Numbered from the stretch's first letter, positions 38,242-47,848 are shown. The stretch: DNA of 64,000 nt from Bacteroidota bacterium (GCA_018262715.1 JADFDS010000006.1:28949-92948), one strand, 5' to 3'. Numbers and translations are program-made. The notes: a model not told the origin generated them from the letters alone.

Positions 38242-39776
38242 TTTGGCTGTTCTTTTGGAAGGTGAATGATAATTCTGGTTCCTTTTGCGGTCTGGCTCTC
38301 CACTTTAATGGTGCCGTAATGCTCTTCAACGATCTTTTTCACATAGCTGAGTCCAAGGCCGAATCCTTTGATATTGTGTGTATTTCCCGCGGGAACGCGG
38401 TAAAACTTTTCAAATATATGTTTCAGGTGCTCTCGTGGTATGCCGATTCCGTTGTCTGATACGGTGATGACGATGCCCCTGTGCCATGCTGCAGTGGTTA
38501 CGGTTATTTCAGGTGTGCTCAGGGTGTACTTGAGGGCATTGTCAATGAGGTTGAGCAGTACATTGAAGAAGTTGGCCTCATCAAGTACCACAATCGGGTC
38601 GGAGGCGTCAAGGAAAGTTGAGATGGTTCCGCCGCGTCCGTTGACCTGGAGTTTGAAGGCATCAACTGACCGTATAATGAGGGCATGCAGGTCAACCGGC
38701 TGCTTGTTGAGCTCAAGCCTGGCTTTCTCAAAGATTGCCGTATGCAGCACCCTCTCAACCAGCACCTTCAGCCTGTTGCTCTCTTCCCTGATGACCGTGG
38801 CAAGGCTGCCGGTATTTCTCGAGCTCTCAGGGATGGAGGGATCGGCAAGCATCTGAGATGCCAGTGATATGGTAGCTATCGGCGTTTTAAGCTCATGAGT
38901 CATGTTGTTGATGAAGTCGCTCCGTATCTCTGACAGCCTCTTCTGGCGGAAGATGACGATGAAGGTTCCTGTAGCCAGAAGGGTCAGCAGCAGGACTATC
39001 AGCATCGATGAGCTGGCCATGAACGCGATCTGGCTGAATTTATATTCCTCCTCCTCGGGAAAATATATCGAAAGTATATTATTTCCGGGCACCGGGTCAT
39101 TTGGGAACAGCTGGCGGAGGTACTTGTTGGCCCCGCTGCTTTCCAGGTAGTCAGGGGTTCTGTAGATTATGTCGCCGTAGGCGCCTCGTACCGAACACTC
39201 ATAATCAAGATGGATGCCCACGGCGTCAAGTGATCTCCTTATCAGGCTGTTCAGTTCATCTGCCGTGAAACGGTCACGCAGGGGAGGAGTCTCATGCAGT
39301 ATCCTGCTCACAATATTTTCAATGGAGATAACCTTGCTGGTCATCCTGCTGGTAGCTCCGGCCGAGAGGATCTGCTCGTCAGGCTCGGCGCTTTCAAAGA
39401 ATGATTCAACTCCCAGGCTGTCGGAATCGAGCAGGTAGGTATAGCCGGCCCTGCTGATAATTATTGATCTGACACCGGGGTCGAAGCCGTATTTTTCGAG
39501 AAGCTTTTCTTCAGCTGATTTCTGCTCAGACTGTTCTGAAGGTTCATCGGTGTCCTGTGGAATCGGTTCGGGATTGATGCCGCTCATTATGCGCTTATAG
39601 GTTTCAGCCTTCTCCAGCTCTGATACCACCTCTTTCAGGGCTTCGTTCACTCCAAACCTGAATTGCTGGTCCTCTGCGCTCACTACATTGTTGATCCACC
39701 TGACCTGGATTATTACCAGGGCAGATATGGCCAGGAAAAAGAATATGGCCAGGAGGACTATATATGAGCGTTTCAT
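38238..39776 (-). CDS. Membrane sensor histidine kinase (RprX-like)
   Basis: A 512-residue kinase. A first transmembrane helix (about 5-27) and a second near residue 255 (SSMLIVLLLTLLATGTFIVI) bracket a periplasmic sensor domain of about 225 residues with no recognised fold. The HisKA box NNMTHELKTPIATISLASQ holds the phospho-accepting His. The ATPase has NLIDNALKY (N box), DNGIGIPREH (G1) and FGLGLSYVKKI (G2). It is directly followed by its regulator with a four-base overlap. Upstream of its start lie about 270 gene-free bases with a sigma-54-like promoter in the other direction. Confidence 0.95.
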   Translation of the reverse strand: MKRSYIVLLAIFFFLAISALVIIQVRWINNVVSAEDQQFRFGVNEALKEVVSELEKAETYKRIMSGINPEPIPQDTDEPSEQSEQKSAEEKLLEKYGFDPGVRSIIISRAGYTYLLDSDSLGVESFFESAEPDEQILSAGATSRMTSKVISIENIVSRILHETPPLRDRFTADELNSLIRRSLDAVGIHLDYECSVRGAYGDIIYRTPDYLESSGANKYLRQLFPNDPVPGNNILSIYFPEEEEYKFSQIAFMASSSMLIVLLLTLLATGTFIVIFRQKRLSEIRSDFINNMTHELKTPIATISLASQMLADPSIPESSRNTGSLATVIREESNRLKVLVERVLHTAIFEKARLELNKQPVDLHALIIRSVDAFKLQVNGRGGTISTFLDASDPIVVLDEANFFNVLLNLIDNALKYTLSTPEITVTTAAWHRGIVITVSDNGIGIPREHLKHIFEKFYRVPAGNTHNIKGFGLGLSYVKKIVEEHYGTIKVESQTAKGTRIIIHLPKEQPK

Positions 39777-39945
39777 ATTTTAACAAAAATAATCTGTTAA
39801 AGCTTTAATACATAGACTTAACGTTCTTTAACAGGTTCAGGGGCAATGTAAAAAAAGCAAAGTATTAAAAAAATGTTAAAAATCAATATATTAACATATC
39901 CTTAAGAACTTGTCCGGAAAAATATTCTGATATTTGCATCAGTTA

Positions 39946-39960
39946 TGGCACGATAATTGT
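39946..39960 (+). promoter_or_regulatory. Sigma-54 (-24/-12) promoter candidate
   Basis: TGGCAC, five bases, then TTGT matches the sigma-54 consensus TGGCAC-N5-TTGC with correct spacing and one mismatch at the final base. No protein frame follows; a hairpin with a T-rich tail lies about 60-90 bases downstream. A sigma-54 activator is encoded at 26731. Confidence 0.5.
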
Positions 39961-39971
39961 GATAACATAAA

Positions 39972-40050
39972 TGGAGTTTTTTTCATAGGTTAGGTTAGTT
40001 TTAGGGTTAACACTGAAGAGGAGGCGAGAAATTGTCTCCTCTTTCTCTTT
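39972..40050 (+). ncRNA. Candidate sigma-54-dependent small RNA
   Basis: Starting about 12 bases after the -12 element, a transcript of roughly 78 bases would run to an eight-base-pair hairpin (AAGAGGAG at 40016-40023 with CTCCTCTT at 40036-40043) followed by TCTCTTTT, ending exactly at the stop codon of the convergent IPExxVDY gene. The unstructured part contains the direct repeat AGGTTAGGTTAG. No open frame of significance is present. The call is inference from promoter plus terminator. Confidence 0.45.
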
Positions 40051-40478
40051 TACAGTGTCAGGAGTGAGAGGTTCCGGTCGGTGTTATCGCAGCTGTCAAA
40101 AATGAATACTGCAGTGATTTCGGGGATAAGCCTCAGTGAAGCGGCAAGTTGTTCAGTTTCTTTTCTTTCCTGTACTTCGCCCGGCACAAGCAGGTAATCG
40201 ATGTTTTTCAGCTTGCGCAGCAGGACGCTTCCTCCGCTTCGGTTTGATACGAGAGAAAATGCACGGTTTTCTGGTGAGAAACGTGAGAACAGCTGAGTTC
40301 CTGCCGGGCTGGCAATGATTATATCCTCATTGCATCTTCTCAGGTCAGTTCCCAGGTGCCTGTTTATCATCACGGAGAGACGGTAATCGGGTTCTGCTGA
40401 CACCACCCCGAGAAAGGAGAAGGGCTGTGGTTCGCCTGTTCCGATAGTATGCCTGGTGATTTTCTTTTCCCTGCTCAT
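40050..40478 (-). CDS. IPExxVDY-family protein
   Basis: A 142-residue protein of the Bacteroidota-specific IPExxVDY family, function unknown. Supporting features are position directly after rnc, the early DYRLSVMINRHLGTDLRR segment, the IDYLLVPG block, and a C-terminal IPEITAVFIFD in place of the canonical IPExxxVDYFL. No membrane segment or catalytic motif is seen. Its ATG overlaps the rnc stop (ATGA), so it is translated with rnc. Here no pyruvate kinase gene follows, although that neighbour is common elsewhere. Confidence 0.75.
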   Translation of the reverse strand: MSREKKITRHTIGTGEPQPFSFLGVVSAEPDYRLSVMINRHLGTDLRRCNEDIIIASPAGTQLFSRFSPENRAFSLVSNRSGGSVLLRKLKNIDYLLVPGEVQERKETEQLAASLRLIPEITAVFIFDSCDNTDRNLSLLTL

Positions 40479-41212
40479 CCCTTTAACAGACCCAGTTTAC
40501 TGAGGGCAGTCATCGATGCAACCTGTTCGGCCTCCTTTTTTGTGGACCCTTCGCCCTGCGATATCACCTCATTGCTGATCTCGAGTGTCACGGTGAAGAG
40601 AGGGTGACCGTTGCTGCCTGATTGCTTCTCCCGTGAGGTGAAGTTAAGCTTTTGTTTGTTCTTCTGGCAATATTCAAGGATGAGGCTTTTATAATCCGTC
40701 TCCGCTGCCAGCAAGGCATCGAGATTGAAATGTTCTTTCAGTCCCCGTTCAATGAAAAATTTCCTGGTGCGGTCATAGCCCCTGTCGATGAACAGCGCCC
40801 CCACGAGGGCTTCCACGGCGTTGCCGTAGAGATTGCGGGGCGAGTCTGAGGGTGCCAGGTTGGAGACTATCAGCCTGTCAAGCCCCATGGAAAGGCCAAG
40901 CTGGTTGAGCGTCTCACGGTTGACGATGCGTGCCCGGGTTTTTGTCAGGGACCCTTCGGAGGCTTCCGGGTACCGGTGGAAAAGATAATCTGAAAGGATG
41001 CTGTCTATGATTGCATCGCCCAGGTATTCAAGACGTTCATTATTGATCCTGACTCCGTCGGGGAGGGTATAGGTTGCGGAACGGTGTATGAAGGCCATTT
41101 CATACAGCCTGAGGTTAAGAGGGCGGAACCCGAGAAGGTTCTTCAGCTCCGACCGGAATCTGCCACGGTCGTGGATGAGTGTGTTGTTTTTCTTCCTGTT
41201 AAGCAGGAACAC
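40475..41212 (-). CDS. rnc: Ribonuclease III
   Basis: RNase III cuts double-stranded RNA and processes rRNA precursors. The 245-residue protein has the signature NERLEYLGDAIIDSIL near residue 45, acidic catalytic residues including the late ALVGALFIDRG, and a C-terminal dsRNA-binding domain (YKSLILEYCQKNKQ to TKKEAEQVASMTAL). Translation starts with GTG at 41212, whose G is the last base of the fabF TAG stop (TAGTG), indicating coupled translation. The order acpP-fabF-rnc is conserved in the phylum and beyond. Confidence 0.97.
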   Translation of the reverse strand: MFLLNRKKNNTLIHDRGRFRSELKNLLGFRPLNLRLYEMAFIHRSATYTLPDGVRINNERLEYLGDAIIDSILSDYLFHRYPEASEGSLTKTRARIVNRETLNQLGLSMGLDRLIVSNLAPSDSPRNLYGNAVEALVGALFIDRGYDRTRKFFIERGLKEHFNLDALLAAETDYKSLILEYCQKNKQKLNFTSREKQSGSNGHPLFTVTLEISNEVISQGEGSTKKEAEQVASMTALSKLGLLKG

Positions 41213-42459
41213 TATTCCTTGAATTTCCGGATCAGAATTGATGCGTTGTGTCCCCCGAAGCCGAAGTTATTGCTGAGAGCCACATTCACGGTTCTCTGCT
41301 GGGCCTTGTTCAGGGTGAGGTTCAGGTTCTGGTCTATTGCAGGATCAGGATTCCTGAAGTTGATTGTTGGCGGAATGATGTCATGGACAACAGCCATTGT
41401 TGTTGCTATGGCTTCGACAACCCCGGCGGCGCCAAGTAGGTGGCCGGTCATCGATTTTGTTGCACTGATGTTCAGCTTGTAAGCATGGTCACCGAAGAGA
41501 GCAAGGATGGCTTTTATCTCTGCGATGTCACCAAGCGGTGTGGCAGTGCCGTGCACATTGATATAGTCAACGTCGGAGGGCTGCAGGCCGGCTTCATTGA
41601 TAGCCTGTTTCATCACGTTGATGGCTCCCATGCCATCAGGATGAGGAGCAGTAATATGATAGGCATCAGCTGTCAGGCCTGAACCGATCACCTCTGCATA
41701 GATGCGTGCTCCCCTGGCTTTGGCATGACCGAGCTCCTCGAGTATGAGAGCGCCGGCGCCCTCACCGATCACGAAACCGTCACGGGTCACATCAAACGGG
41801 CGGGAGGCGGTGGCATATTCTTCATTGTTGGTGGACATGGCCTGCATAGCGTTGAATCCGCCTATGCCGGGCGGGTTTACAGAGGCTTCTGACCCTCCTG
41901 CAATAAAGAGGTCAGCCTTGCCGAGAAGAATGTAGTAGTAAGCGTCAATTAATGCATTCGTTGAAGAGGCGCATGCCGAGACTGTAGCGAAGTTAGGCCC
42001 GCGAAAACCATACTTTATTGAGAGCATCCCTGCGGCAATATCACTGATCATCCTCGGAATGAAAAAAGGGCTGAAACGGGGAGTGCCATCCCCTGTAACA
42101 AACCCTTTTACTTCTTCCAGAAAGGTCTCTATTCCACCTATGCCTGAGGCCCAGATGATGCCGGAACGGTCCTTGTCTGTTGCCTCCGGATCAAGACCTG
42201 CATCTTTTACCGCTTCATCAGCTGCAACATGTGCATACTGGGTGTAACGGTCCATCTTGCGCGATTCCTTCCTGTCAAAATAACGGGAAGCATCATAGTT
42301 CTTGATCTCGCAGGCAAACCTGGTTTTGAACTTGGATGTGTCAAAATGGGTTATAAGCCCGGCACCACTGACACCATCCACAAGACTTTTCCAGAAATCC
42401 TGCAGATTGTTCCCGATGGGGGTCAGCGCCCCCATCCCGGTAACTACTACACGCCTCAT
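41212..42459 (-). CDS. fabF: 3-oxoacyl-ACP synthase II
   Basis: FabF elongates acyl-ACP by condensation with malonyl-ACP. The 415-residue protein has nucleophile Cys163 in TVSACASSTNAL and the two catalytic histidines in NVHGTATPLGD and KSMTGHLLGAAG. The N-terminal RRVVVTGMGALTPIG is typical. It starts 20 bases after acpP and overlaps rnc by one base. Confidence 0.98.
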   Translation of the reverse strand: MRRVVVTGMGALTPIGNNLQDFWKSLVDGVSGAGLITHFDTSKFKTRFACEIKNYDASRYFDRKESRKMDRYTQYAHVAADEAVKDAGLDPEATDKDRSGIIWASGIGGIETFLEEVKGFVTGDGTPRFSPFFIPRMISDIAAGMLSIKYGFRGPNFATVSACASSTNALIDAYYYILLGKADLFIAGGSEASVNPPGIGGFNAMQAMSTNNEEYATASRPFDVTRDGFVIGEGAGALILEELGHAKARGARIYAEVIGSGLTADAYHITAPHPDGMGAINVMKQAINEAGLQPSDVDYINVHGTATPLGDIAEIKAILALFGDHAYKLNISATKSMTGHLLGAAGVVEAIATTMAVVHDIIPPTINFRNPDPAIDQNLNLTLNKAQQRTVNVALSNNFGFGGHNASILIRKFKE

Positions 42460-42479
42460 TTATGGGTTATCAGAGATAA

Positions 42480-42716
42480 CTACTTGGCGTTCTCTTCAAT
42501 ATACTTAATGGCTTCGCCTACTGTGCTGATGCTTTCTGCCTGATCATCAGGAATTCCGATGTTGAACTCCTTTTCAAATTCCATGATCAGCTCGACTGTG
42601 TCAAGAGAGTCCGCACCAAGGTCATTTGTAAAATGTGCTTCGGGAGTAACCTCTGCTTCATCAACGCCAAGCTTCTCAACGATGATCTTCTTTACTCTTG
42701 TGGAAATGTCAGACAT
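42480..42716 (-). CDS. acpP: Acyl carrier protein
   Basis: ACP carries growing acyl chains on phosphopantetheine. The 78-residue acidic protein has the attachment site [10 protein letters not shown] with Ser37. ATG at 42716 is preferred to the in-frame TTG at 42725. It is first of the acpP-fabF-rnc-IPExxVDY operon; TTTCTTTG upstream on the minus strand is one base from the -7 consensus. It supplies acyl chains to FabF here and to LpxA, LpxD and FabZ encoded at 13-16 kb. Confidence 0.98.
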   Translation of the reverse strand: MSDISTRVKKIIVEKLGVDEAEVTPEAHFTNDLGADSLDTVELIMEFEKEFNIGIPDDQAESISTVGEAIKYIEENAK

Positions 42717-42764
42717 ACTAATCAATTTTACGTTAATACTCGTTTTTAAAACTCTGCAAAGAAA

Positions 42765-42772
42765 TATATTTG
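42765..42772 (+). promoter_or_regulatory. Promoter -7 element of purN
   Basis: TATATTTG matches TAnnTTTG, with a TTTTT run about 19 bases upstream. It lies close to the start of the longer open frame, so a transcript beginning here favours the later ATG at 42902 with a leader of about 120 bases. Confidence 0.5.
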
Positions 42773-42901
42773 TACCATATAATTCAAGAAATTTGCCGGA
42801 AATTTACATCTCTGCAGGCGCAAGGCACAAATATTCAGTATTTTAAGACTCAAAATGGGACTCCGGCTACCCGGGATGAAAAACAGACTAAGTATCAGAA
42901 G

Positions 42902-43471
42902 ATGAAGAATATAGCAATACTAGCCTCAGGTGCCGGGACCAACGCTGAAAACATCATCAGATACTTTTCGAACGAAAAAAAAGCAAAAGTAACCCTCGTT
43001 TTGTCGAATAAGCCTCAGGCTATGGTATTGAAAAGGGCAGCGGCATTGGGAGTGGATGCATTTTTTTTCGACCGGTCTCAATTTTACACGACCGGAGAGG
43101 TGCTAATGATGCTGCGCAGGAGGGAGACACATCTGGTGGTTCTGGCAGGGTTCCTGTGGCTGGTTCCGGGTGATGTCATCGGCGCATACCGTGGACGGAT
43201 TGTCAACATTCATCCTGCTCTTCTGCCCGGGTTCGGGGGGAAGGGAATGTACGGTGACAGGGTTCACCGTGCGGTGCTCGATGCCGGATGCACCGAGAGC
43301 GGCATCACCATCCATTACGTGAACGAGCACTATGATTCAGGTGATATAATTTTCCAGGCAAGGTGCCCGGTACTTCCTGGCGATGACGCTGACAGCCTTG
43401 CCGCAAGGGTGCATAAACTGGAATATGAACACTATCCCAGGGTCATAGAAAAGCTGGTGGAGCAAAGCTGA
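42902..43471 (+). CDS. purN: Phosphoribosylglycinamide formyltransferase
   Basis: PurN formylates GAR using 10-formyltetrahydrofolate in purine synthesis. The 189-residue protein begins MKNIAILASGAGTNAENI, with the formyltransferase core VNIHPALLPGFGG (catalytic Asn and His) and ITIHYVNEHYDSGDII, which holds the catalytic Asp. ATG at 42902 matches the family N-terminus; the longer frame adds 44 residues without similarity. It is divergent from acpP and convergent with the M23 gene across a heptamer repeat. Confidence 0.95.
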   Translation: MKNIAILASGAGTNAENIIRYFSNEKKAKVTLVLSNKPQAMVLKRAAALGVDAFFFDRSQFYTTGEVLMMLRRRETHLVVLAGFLWLVPGDVIGAYRGRIVNIHPALLPGFGGKGMYGDRVHRAVLDAGCTESGITIHYVNEHYDSGDIIFQARCPVLPGDDADSLAARVHKLEYEHYPRVIEKLVEQS

Positions 43472-43478
43472 CGAGAGA

Positions 43479-43550
43479 ATTTGCGATTTTCGATTTTCGA
43501 TTTGCGAATTATCTCCACACTCGCAAATCGCAAATCGCAAATCGCAAATC
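43479..43550. repeat. Heptamer repeat, locus 3, inverted arrangement
   Basis: ATTTGCGATTTTCGATTTTCG on one side and (GCAAATC)x4 at 43523-43550 on the other face each other across about 14 bases, so they can fold into a hairpin. The region lies between the convergent purN and M23 genes and ends one base before the M23 stop codon, as at locus 1. Confidence 0.85.
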
Positions 43551-43551
43551 T

Positions 43552-44850
43552 TCAATATTTTATGGTTGCCAGCAGATTAATGTACCCCTCAGCCACCCTG
43601 TTAAACTCCTCCATGGCTTCCGGGGCAACAGGATTGACCGGCGGTGCCTCAACCTTCAACGGATCAATGGGTGATCCGTTCCGGTAGAACCTGAAATCGA
43701 GATGAGGCCCTGTGGAGAGGCCGGAACTCCCCACGTAACCTATCACCTGCCCCTGCTTGACATATACACCGGATGAGATGCCCGGGCCGAACCGCGAGAG
43801 ATGCATGTAAGCGGTCGAGTAGACGCTGTTGTGTGTTATGCGTACAATCCTTCCAGACCCGTTCTCATAGGCTGTGCTCGTCACCCTTCCGTCGCCTATG
43901 GCAAGCACGGGGGTACCCAGCGGGGCCGCATAGTCAACACCGTGATGTGCCCTTACAATCTTCAGGATCGGATGCATCCTGCCGCCCGAGAACCGGGAGC
44001 TGATGCGCGAGTACCTCAGCGGCGCCTTGAGAAAAGCCTTGCGCAGGCTGGCTCCGGTGGTGTCAAAGAATGACATGACGCTGTCCTGGATATAGGGAAT
44101 GGCGTAGATTGTACTCCCGGCATGCTCAAATTCTGCGGCATGAACACGCCTGATGCCAACTGACTCGTCACCAATGAAATCCTCCTCGTAAATCACCTTG
44201 AACCGGTCACCCTTCTGCAGCCCGAAGAAGTCTATGGTCCATGCATAGATCTCTGACAGCTCAGCTGAGAGGTTGGGATTGAGATTATTCTCCTGGGCAG
44301 CTTCCCACAGCGAAGTGGAAATTGTACCTGATGAGTAGCGCAGATGCCGTTTTATCTCTGCATCATGCCTGTATATGGCCAGGGTGTCCTTGAAGGAGAA
44401 GACATATGCCACCCTCGGATCATGCTGATAGATAATGTATTCTGGTTTGCTCAGCGTGTCTTTTGTAGTCAGTACCGAATAAGTACTGCCGGTCCGCACC
44501 CTGCGCGGATCAAAAGTTTCTTTGTTGTCGCCGAGCAGCTTTTCAATGTCATTCCAGGTAATCCCCTGGGCTGCCAGGATTGAAGAGATGAACTGGTTCC
44601 TTCTAACCTTCTCCGTTTTGACATTATAGGAGTCAACGGGTATCCCGAAAAGAGTATTCTGACCTGAATCCATTACCGTTGAATCGGCAGGCATACCTGC
44701 AACAGAAGCGGTATCAGATGGTGTTTCAGAAGTGACCGGCCGGGCCACATCTCCCGTAGGTGTATTTTCAGCAGCTCCGCTGCGAACGCAAGAAACCGAT
44801 GTCAGCATTGCGGCAACAATCAGGGCCGCGGGAATAAGTCTGAATCTCAT
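43552..44850 (-). CDS. M23-family peptidoglycan endopeptidase-like lipoprotein
   Basis: A 432-residue envelope protein. A lipoprotein signal peptide has lipobox TSVSC (Cys about residue 21). A Thr/Pro/Ser-rich spacer follows, then an OapA/LysM-like middle and the LytM domain (about 290-400) with [22 protein letters not shown], which gives the HxxxD zinc pair. The later motif reads GPHLDFRFY, so the usual second HxH histidine is Asp. It may cut cell-wall cross-links or act as a regulator of wall hydrolases. ATG at 44850 overlaps the leuS stop (ATGA). Confidence 0.9.
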   Translation of the reverse strand: MRFRLIPAALIVAAMLTSVSCVRSGAAENTPTGDVARPVTSETPSDTASVAGMPADSTVMDSGQNTLFGIPVDSYNVKTEKVRRNQFISSILAAQGITWNDIEKLLGDNKETFDPRRVRTGSTYSVLTTKDTLSKPEYIIYQHDPRVAYVFSFKDTLAIYRHDAEIKRHLRYSSGTISTSLWEAAQENNLNPNLSAELSEIYAWTIDFFGLQKGDRFKVIYEEDFIGDESVGIRRVHAAEFEHAGSTIYAIPYIQDSVMSFFDTTGASLRKAFLKAPLRYSRISSRFSGGRMHPILKIVRAHHGVDYAAPLGTPVLAIGDGRVTSTAYENGSGRIVRITHNSVYSTAYMHLSRFGPGISSGVYVKQGQVIGYVGSSGLSTGPHLDFRFYRNGSPIDPLKVEAPPVNPVAPEAMEEFNRVAEGYINLLATIKY

Positions 44851-47504
44851 ACAACTATATTTACAATACGGTTGGGTACCACTATGACTTTTGGAGTTCC
44901 CGTGCCAATCCATTTTTGGGCCCTCTCATCAGCGAGCACGATCTTTTTCACCTCCTCAACGGGGAGATTTACGGGCAGCTCTATCTTAAACCTCATCTTC
45001 CCGTTGACCGAGACAGGGCATTCAAACACATGCTCTTTAAGGAATTTTTCTTCGGCCACGGGCCATGGCTCATAAGTTAATGATCCCCTGTGCCCGGTGA
45101 GCTGCCACAGTTCTTCTGCAAGGTGAGGGGCAAAGGGGGCAAGGAGCCTTATGAAGACAGAGGCTGAGGTGCGGGTGATCTTCTCCTTTTTCAGCGCGGT
45201 GTTCATGAAGATCATCATTGCCGAGATGGCCGTGTTGAACCTGAGGCCTTCGATGTCTTCTGTGACCTTTTTAATTGTTTTATGCAGGGTTTTCAGGACC
45301 TCAGTGTCTTCATCGCCATCGGTGATGTTCTCAGTGTTGGCTATGAGGCGGTGGACTCTTGACAGGAAGTTGTGCGGACCCCTGATCCCCTTCTCGTCCC
45401 AAGGCTTTGTTGCTTCCAGAGGGCCCAGGAACATCTCGAACAGGCGAAGTGTGTCTGCACCGTAGTTCTTCACCACATCGTCGGGATTGATCACATTCTT
45501 GAGGCTTTTAGACATTTTGGCAACTATCTGCCTCACCTCTTCACAGCTTTCCGTGATAAAGAATTTGCCGTCTTTCTCAGTGATGAGGTCTGATGACACC
45601 TTGGCGCCGGTAGCTGTTTCGTAGGCAAATGCAAGTATCATCCCCTGGTTGAACAGCTTCATGAAGGGCTCATCGGTTGATACCACCCCGAGATCAAAGA
45701 GCACCTTGTGCCAGAAGCGGGCATAGAGCAGGTGCAGCACGGCATGTTCAGCTCCTCCTATATAGAGGTCGACCGGCATCCAGTATTTTTCCTTCTCAGG
45801 GTCAAAGATAGCCTTGTCATTATGCGGGTCTATGAATCTCAGGTAATACCAGCATGACCCGGCCCATTGTGGCATGGTATTGGTCTCGCGCTTGCCGCGA
45901 CGACCGTTTTTGTCAGTGACCCACAGCCAGTCGGTTGCGTTGGAGAGAGGCGATTCGCCGCTGTCGCCCGGTTCGTAGACCTCGAGCTCCGGGAGGGTCA
46001 GAGGCAGCTCCTTCTCGTCAAGAAGGCCGATGGTTCCGTCTTCCCAGTGGATAACGGGGAAGGGTTCGCCCCAGTAGCGCTGCCTGCTGAAGAGCCAGTC
46101 GCGCAGCTTGTAGTTGACGCGACGGATTCCCAGATTCCTGCTCTCGAGCCATGTGGTGATGGTGGCTATTCCCTCTTCGACGTTCAGTCCGTCAAGGCTG
46201 ATATTCAGTTCCTTGTTTGATGAGTTGATATAACTGCCGTCGCCGCTCCAGCACTCGTTACCGGCGATGATCCTCTCCCGCTGCTCAGGGTCAGTCACGG
46301 CCGGATCAAGGATGCATGTTATCTCTATCCCGAACTTCTTTGCAAATTCAAAGTCGCGCTCGTCGTGAGCCGGCACTGCCATGATGGCGCCGGTTCCGTA
46401 GCCCATGAGCACGTAGTCTGCCACCCACACCGGTATTTTCTTGTTGCTGACAGGGTTGACGGCGTATGTTCCGGTGAAGACACCGGTTTTGTCCTTGGCC
46501 AGGTCAGTACGGTCAAGGTCTGACTTCAGGGAGGCTGCTGCCACATATGCCTTCACCTGCGATACCATCTCCGGGTTTGTGATCTTTTCCACGAGCGGGT
46601 GCTCTGGTGAGAGCACCATATAGGTTGCCCCGAAGAGTGTATCCGGACGGGTGGTATAGACTGTTATCCGTTCCCGGGTGCCGTCAATTTTAAAGTCAAC
46701 CTCGGCGCCGGTGGAGCGGCCTATCCAGTTACGTTGCATCTCCTTGATCCCCTCGGGCCAATCGAGGCTGTCGAGTCCGCTGAGCAGTCTCTCGGCATAG
46801 TAAGGGATACGGAGCATCCACTGTTTGAGGTTTCTTCGCACCACCCTGTTTCCGCACTTCTCGTGCGAGCCGTCGGTCAGCACCTCCTCGTTGGCGCAGA
46901 CAATGCGGCATGAGGGGCAGTACCAGATCTGGGCATTGTCATAGTACGCGAGCCTCTTCGAGTCGATGTATTTCTTCCTTGCCTCATCACCTGCCTTGAG
47001 GACGTCAAGTGGTATGGGCATTTCATTTATGTCACGTCCGCGGTTGGCATTGTGATCATACCAGGTGTTATAGAGCTTTATGAAGATCCACTGTGTCCAT
47101 TTGAAGTATTTCGGGTCAGTGGTATTTATCTCGCGGTCCCAGTCGTAGCTCAGGCCCAGTTCCTTTATCTGGCGGCGGAAGGTGTCGCAGTTTTTGTTTG
47201 TGGTTACAGCCGGGTGGGTTCCGGTCTGGATGGCGTACTGTTCGGCCGGCAGGCCGAAGGCATCCCATCCCATGGGATGGAGTACGTTGAAGCCCTTCAT
47301 GCGTTTGTACCGTGCCACGATGTCAGTGGCGGTGTAGCCCTCTGGATGGCCCACGTGCAGGCCGGCGCCGGAAGGGTAGGGGTACATGTCAAGGATATAG
47401 TATTTATTTGGATTTGACAGATCGTCAGGAGTTTTGAAGGTTTTATTCTTCTCCCAGTAATCCTGCCATTTCTTTTCTATTTCCGAAAAATTGTAATCCT
47501 TCAT
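44847..47504 (-). CDS. leuS: Leucyl-tRNA synthetase
   Basis: LeuRS charges tRNA-Leu. The 885-residue class I enzyme has the HIGH-type motif [15 protein letters not shown] near residue 42, a CP1 editing domain, the KMSKS motif [10 protein letters not shown] near residue 640, and the anticodon-binding and C-terminal domains. ATG at 47504 ([17 protein letters not shown]) is the family start; the longer frame adds 45 unrelated residues. Its stop overlaps the start of the M23 gene. Confidence 0.98.
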   Translation of the reverse strand: MKDYNFSEIEKKWQDYWEKNKTFKTPDDLSNPNKYYILDMYPYPSGAGLHVGHPEGYTATDIVARYKRMKGFNVLHPMGWDAFGLPAEQYAIQTGTHPAVTTNKNCDTFRRQIKELGLSYDWDREINTTDPKYFKWTQWIFIKLYNTWYDHNANRGRDINEMPIPLDVLKAGDEARKKYIDSKRLAYYDNAQIWYCPSCRIVCANEEVLTDGSHEKCGNRVVRRNLKQWMLRIPYYAERLLSGLDSLDWPEGIKEMQRNWIGRSTGAEVDFKIDGTRERITVYTTRPDTLFGATYMVLSPEHPLVEKITNPEMVSQVKAYVAAASLKSDLDRTDLAKDKTGVFTGTYAVNPVSNKKIPVWVADYVLMGYGTGAIMAVPAHDERDFEFAKKFGIEITCILDPAVTDPEQRERIIAGNECWSGDGSYINSSNKELNISLDGLNVEEGIATITTWLESRNLGIRRVNYKLRDWLFSRQRYWGEPFPVIHWEDGTIGLLDEKELPLTLPELEVYEPGDSGESPLSNATDWLWVTDKNGRRGKRETNTMPQWAGSCWYYLRFIDPHNDKAIFDPEKEKYWMPVDLYIGGAEHAVLHLLYARFWHKVLFDLGVVSTDEPFMKLFNQGMILAFAYETATGAKVSSDLITEKDGKFFITESCEEVRQIVAKMSKSLKNVINPDDVVKNYGADTLRLFEMFLGPLEATKPWDEKGIRGPHNFLSRVHRLIANTENITDGDEDTEVLKTLHKTIKKVTEDIEGLRFNTAISAMMIFMNTALKKEKITRTSASVFIRLLAPFAPHLAEELWQLTGHRGSLTYEPWPVAEEKFLKEHVFECPVSVNGKMRFKIELPVNLPVEEVKKIVLADERAQKWIGTGTPKVIVVPNRIVNIVV

Positions 47505-47605
47505 GTATTGCTGATGGTTAGCGCTTATGGGTTGCGAAAATAGGAAAACTTTGGCAGAAATCCCGTCCGGGAGCGGGTGGGGTTTGCCGATTTGGCTGAT
47601 TAAGT

Positions 47606-47636
47606 TTTGAAAATCGGCTTCGGCGGTATATTTTTG
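47606..47636 (+). promoter_or_regulatory. Consensus promoter of tRNA-Arg
   Basis: TTTG (47606-47609), 19 bases, TATTTTTG (47629-47636): the clearest full match in the window to the Bacteroidota housekeeping promoter. The tRNA begins ten bases downstream. Confidence 0.85.
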
Positions 47637-47646
47637 CACCCGGAAC

Positions 47647-47719
47647 GGTCCCGTAGTTCAATGGATAGAATGACAGATTCCGGTTCTGTTGGTTGGGCGT
47701 TCGAGTCGCCCCGGGATCA
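47647..47719 (+). tRNA. tRNA-Arg (CCG)
   Basis: A 73-base tRNA. Acceptor GGTCCCG pairs with CGGGATC with one G-T pair; the anticodon stem ACAGA/TCTGT encloses the loop TTCCGGT with anticodon CCG; the T arm is GGGCG TTCGAGT CGCCC. The discriminator is A and CCA is not encoded. Confidence 0.95.
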
Positions 47720-47727
47720 CAGCAAGG

Positions 47728-47748
47728 CGGCGCCCCTATCGGGCGCCG
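47728..47748 (+). terminator. Hairpin after tRNA-Arg
   Basis: CGGCGCCC pairs with GGGCGCCG around a five-base loop. The following TTATCGTTC is only weakly T-rich, so termination efficiency is uncertain. Confidence 0.6.
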
Positions 47749-47820
47749 TTATCGTTCATACATGCATATGGCCGGATGATGATAATCAGAAACGGTAACG
47801 GCAGGTCTCAGACCTGCCGC
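47749..47820. repeat. REP-like palindromic element, copy 1
   Basis: Begins TTATCGTTCATACATGCA and ends with the hairpin CGGCAGGTCT, C, AGACCTGCCG (47799-47819). Both parts recur at 53656-53729 with small changes, including compensating changes in the stem. Confidence 0.8.
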
Positions 47821-47848
47821 TCCAACAAAAATGATTACAATATTATAT

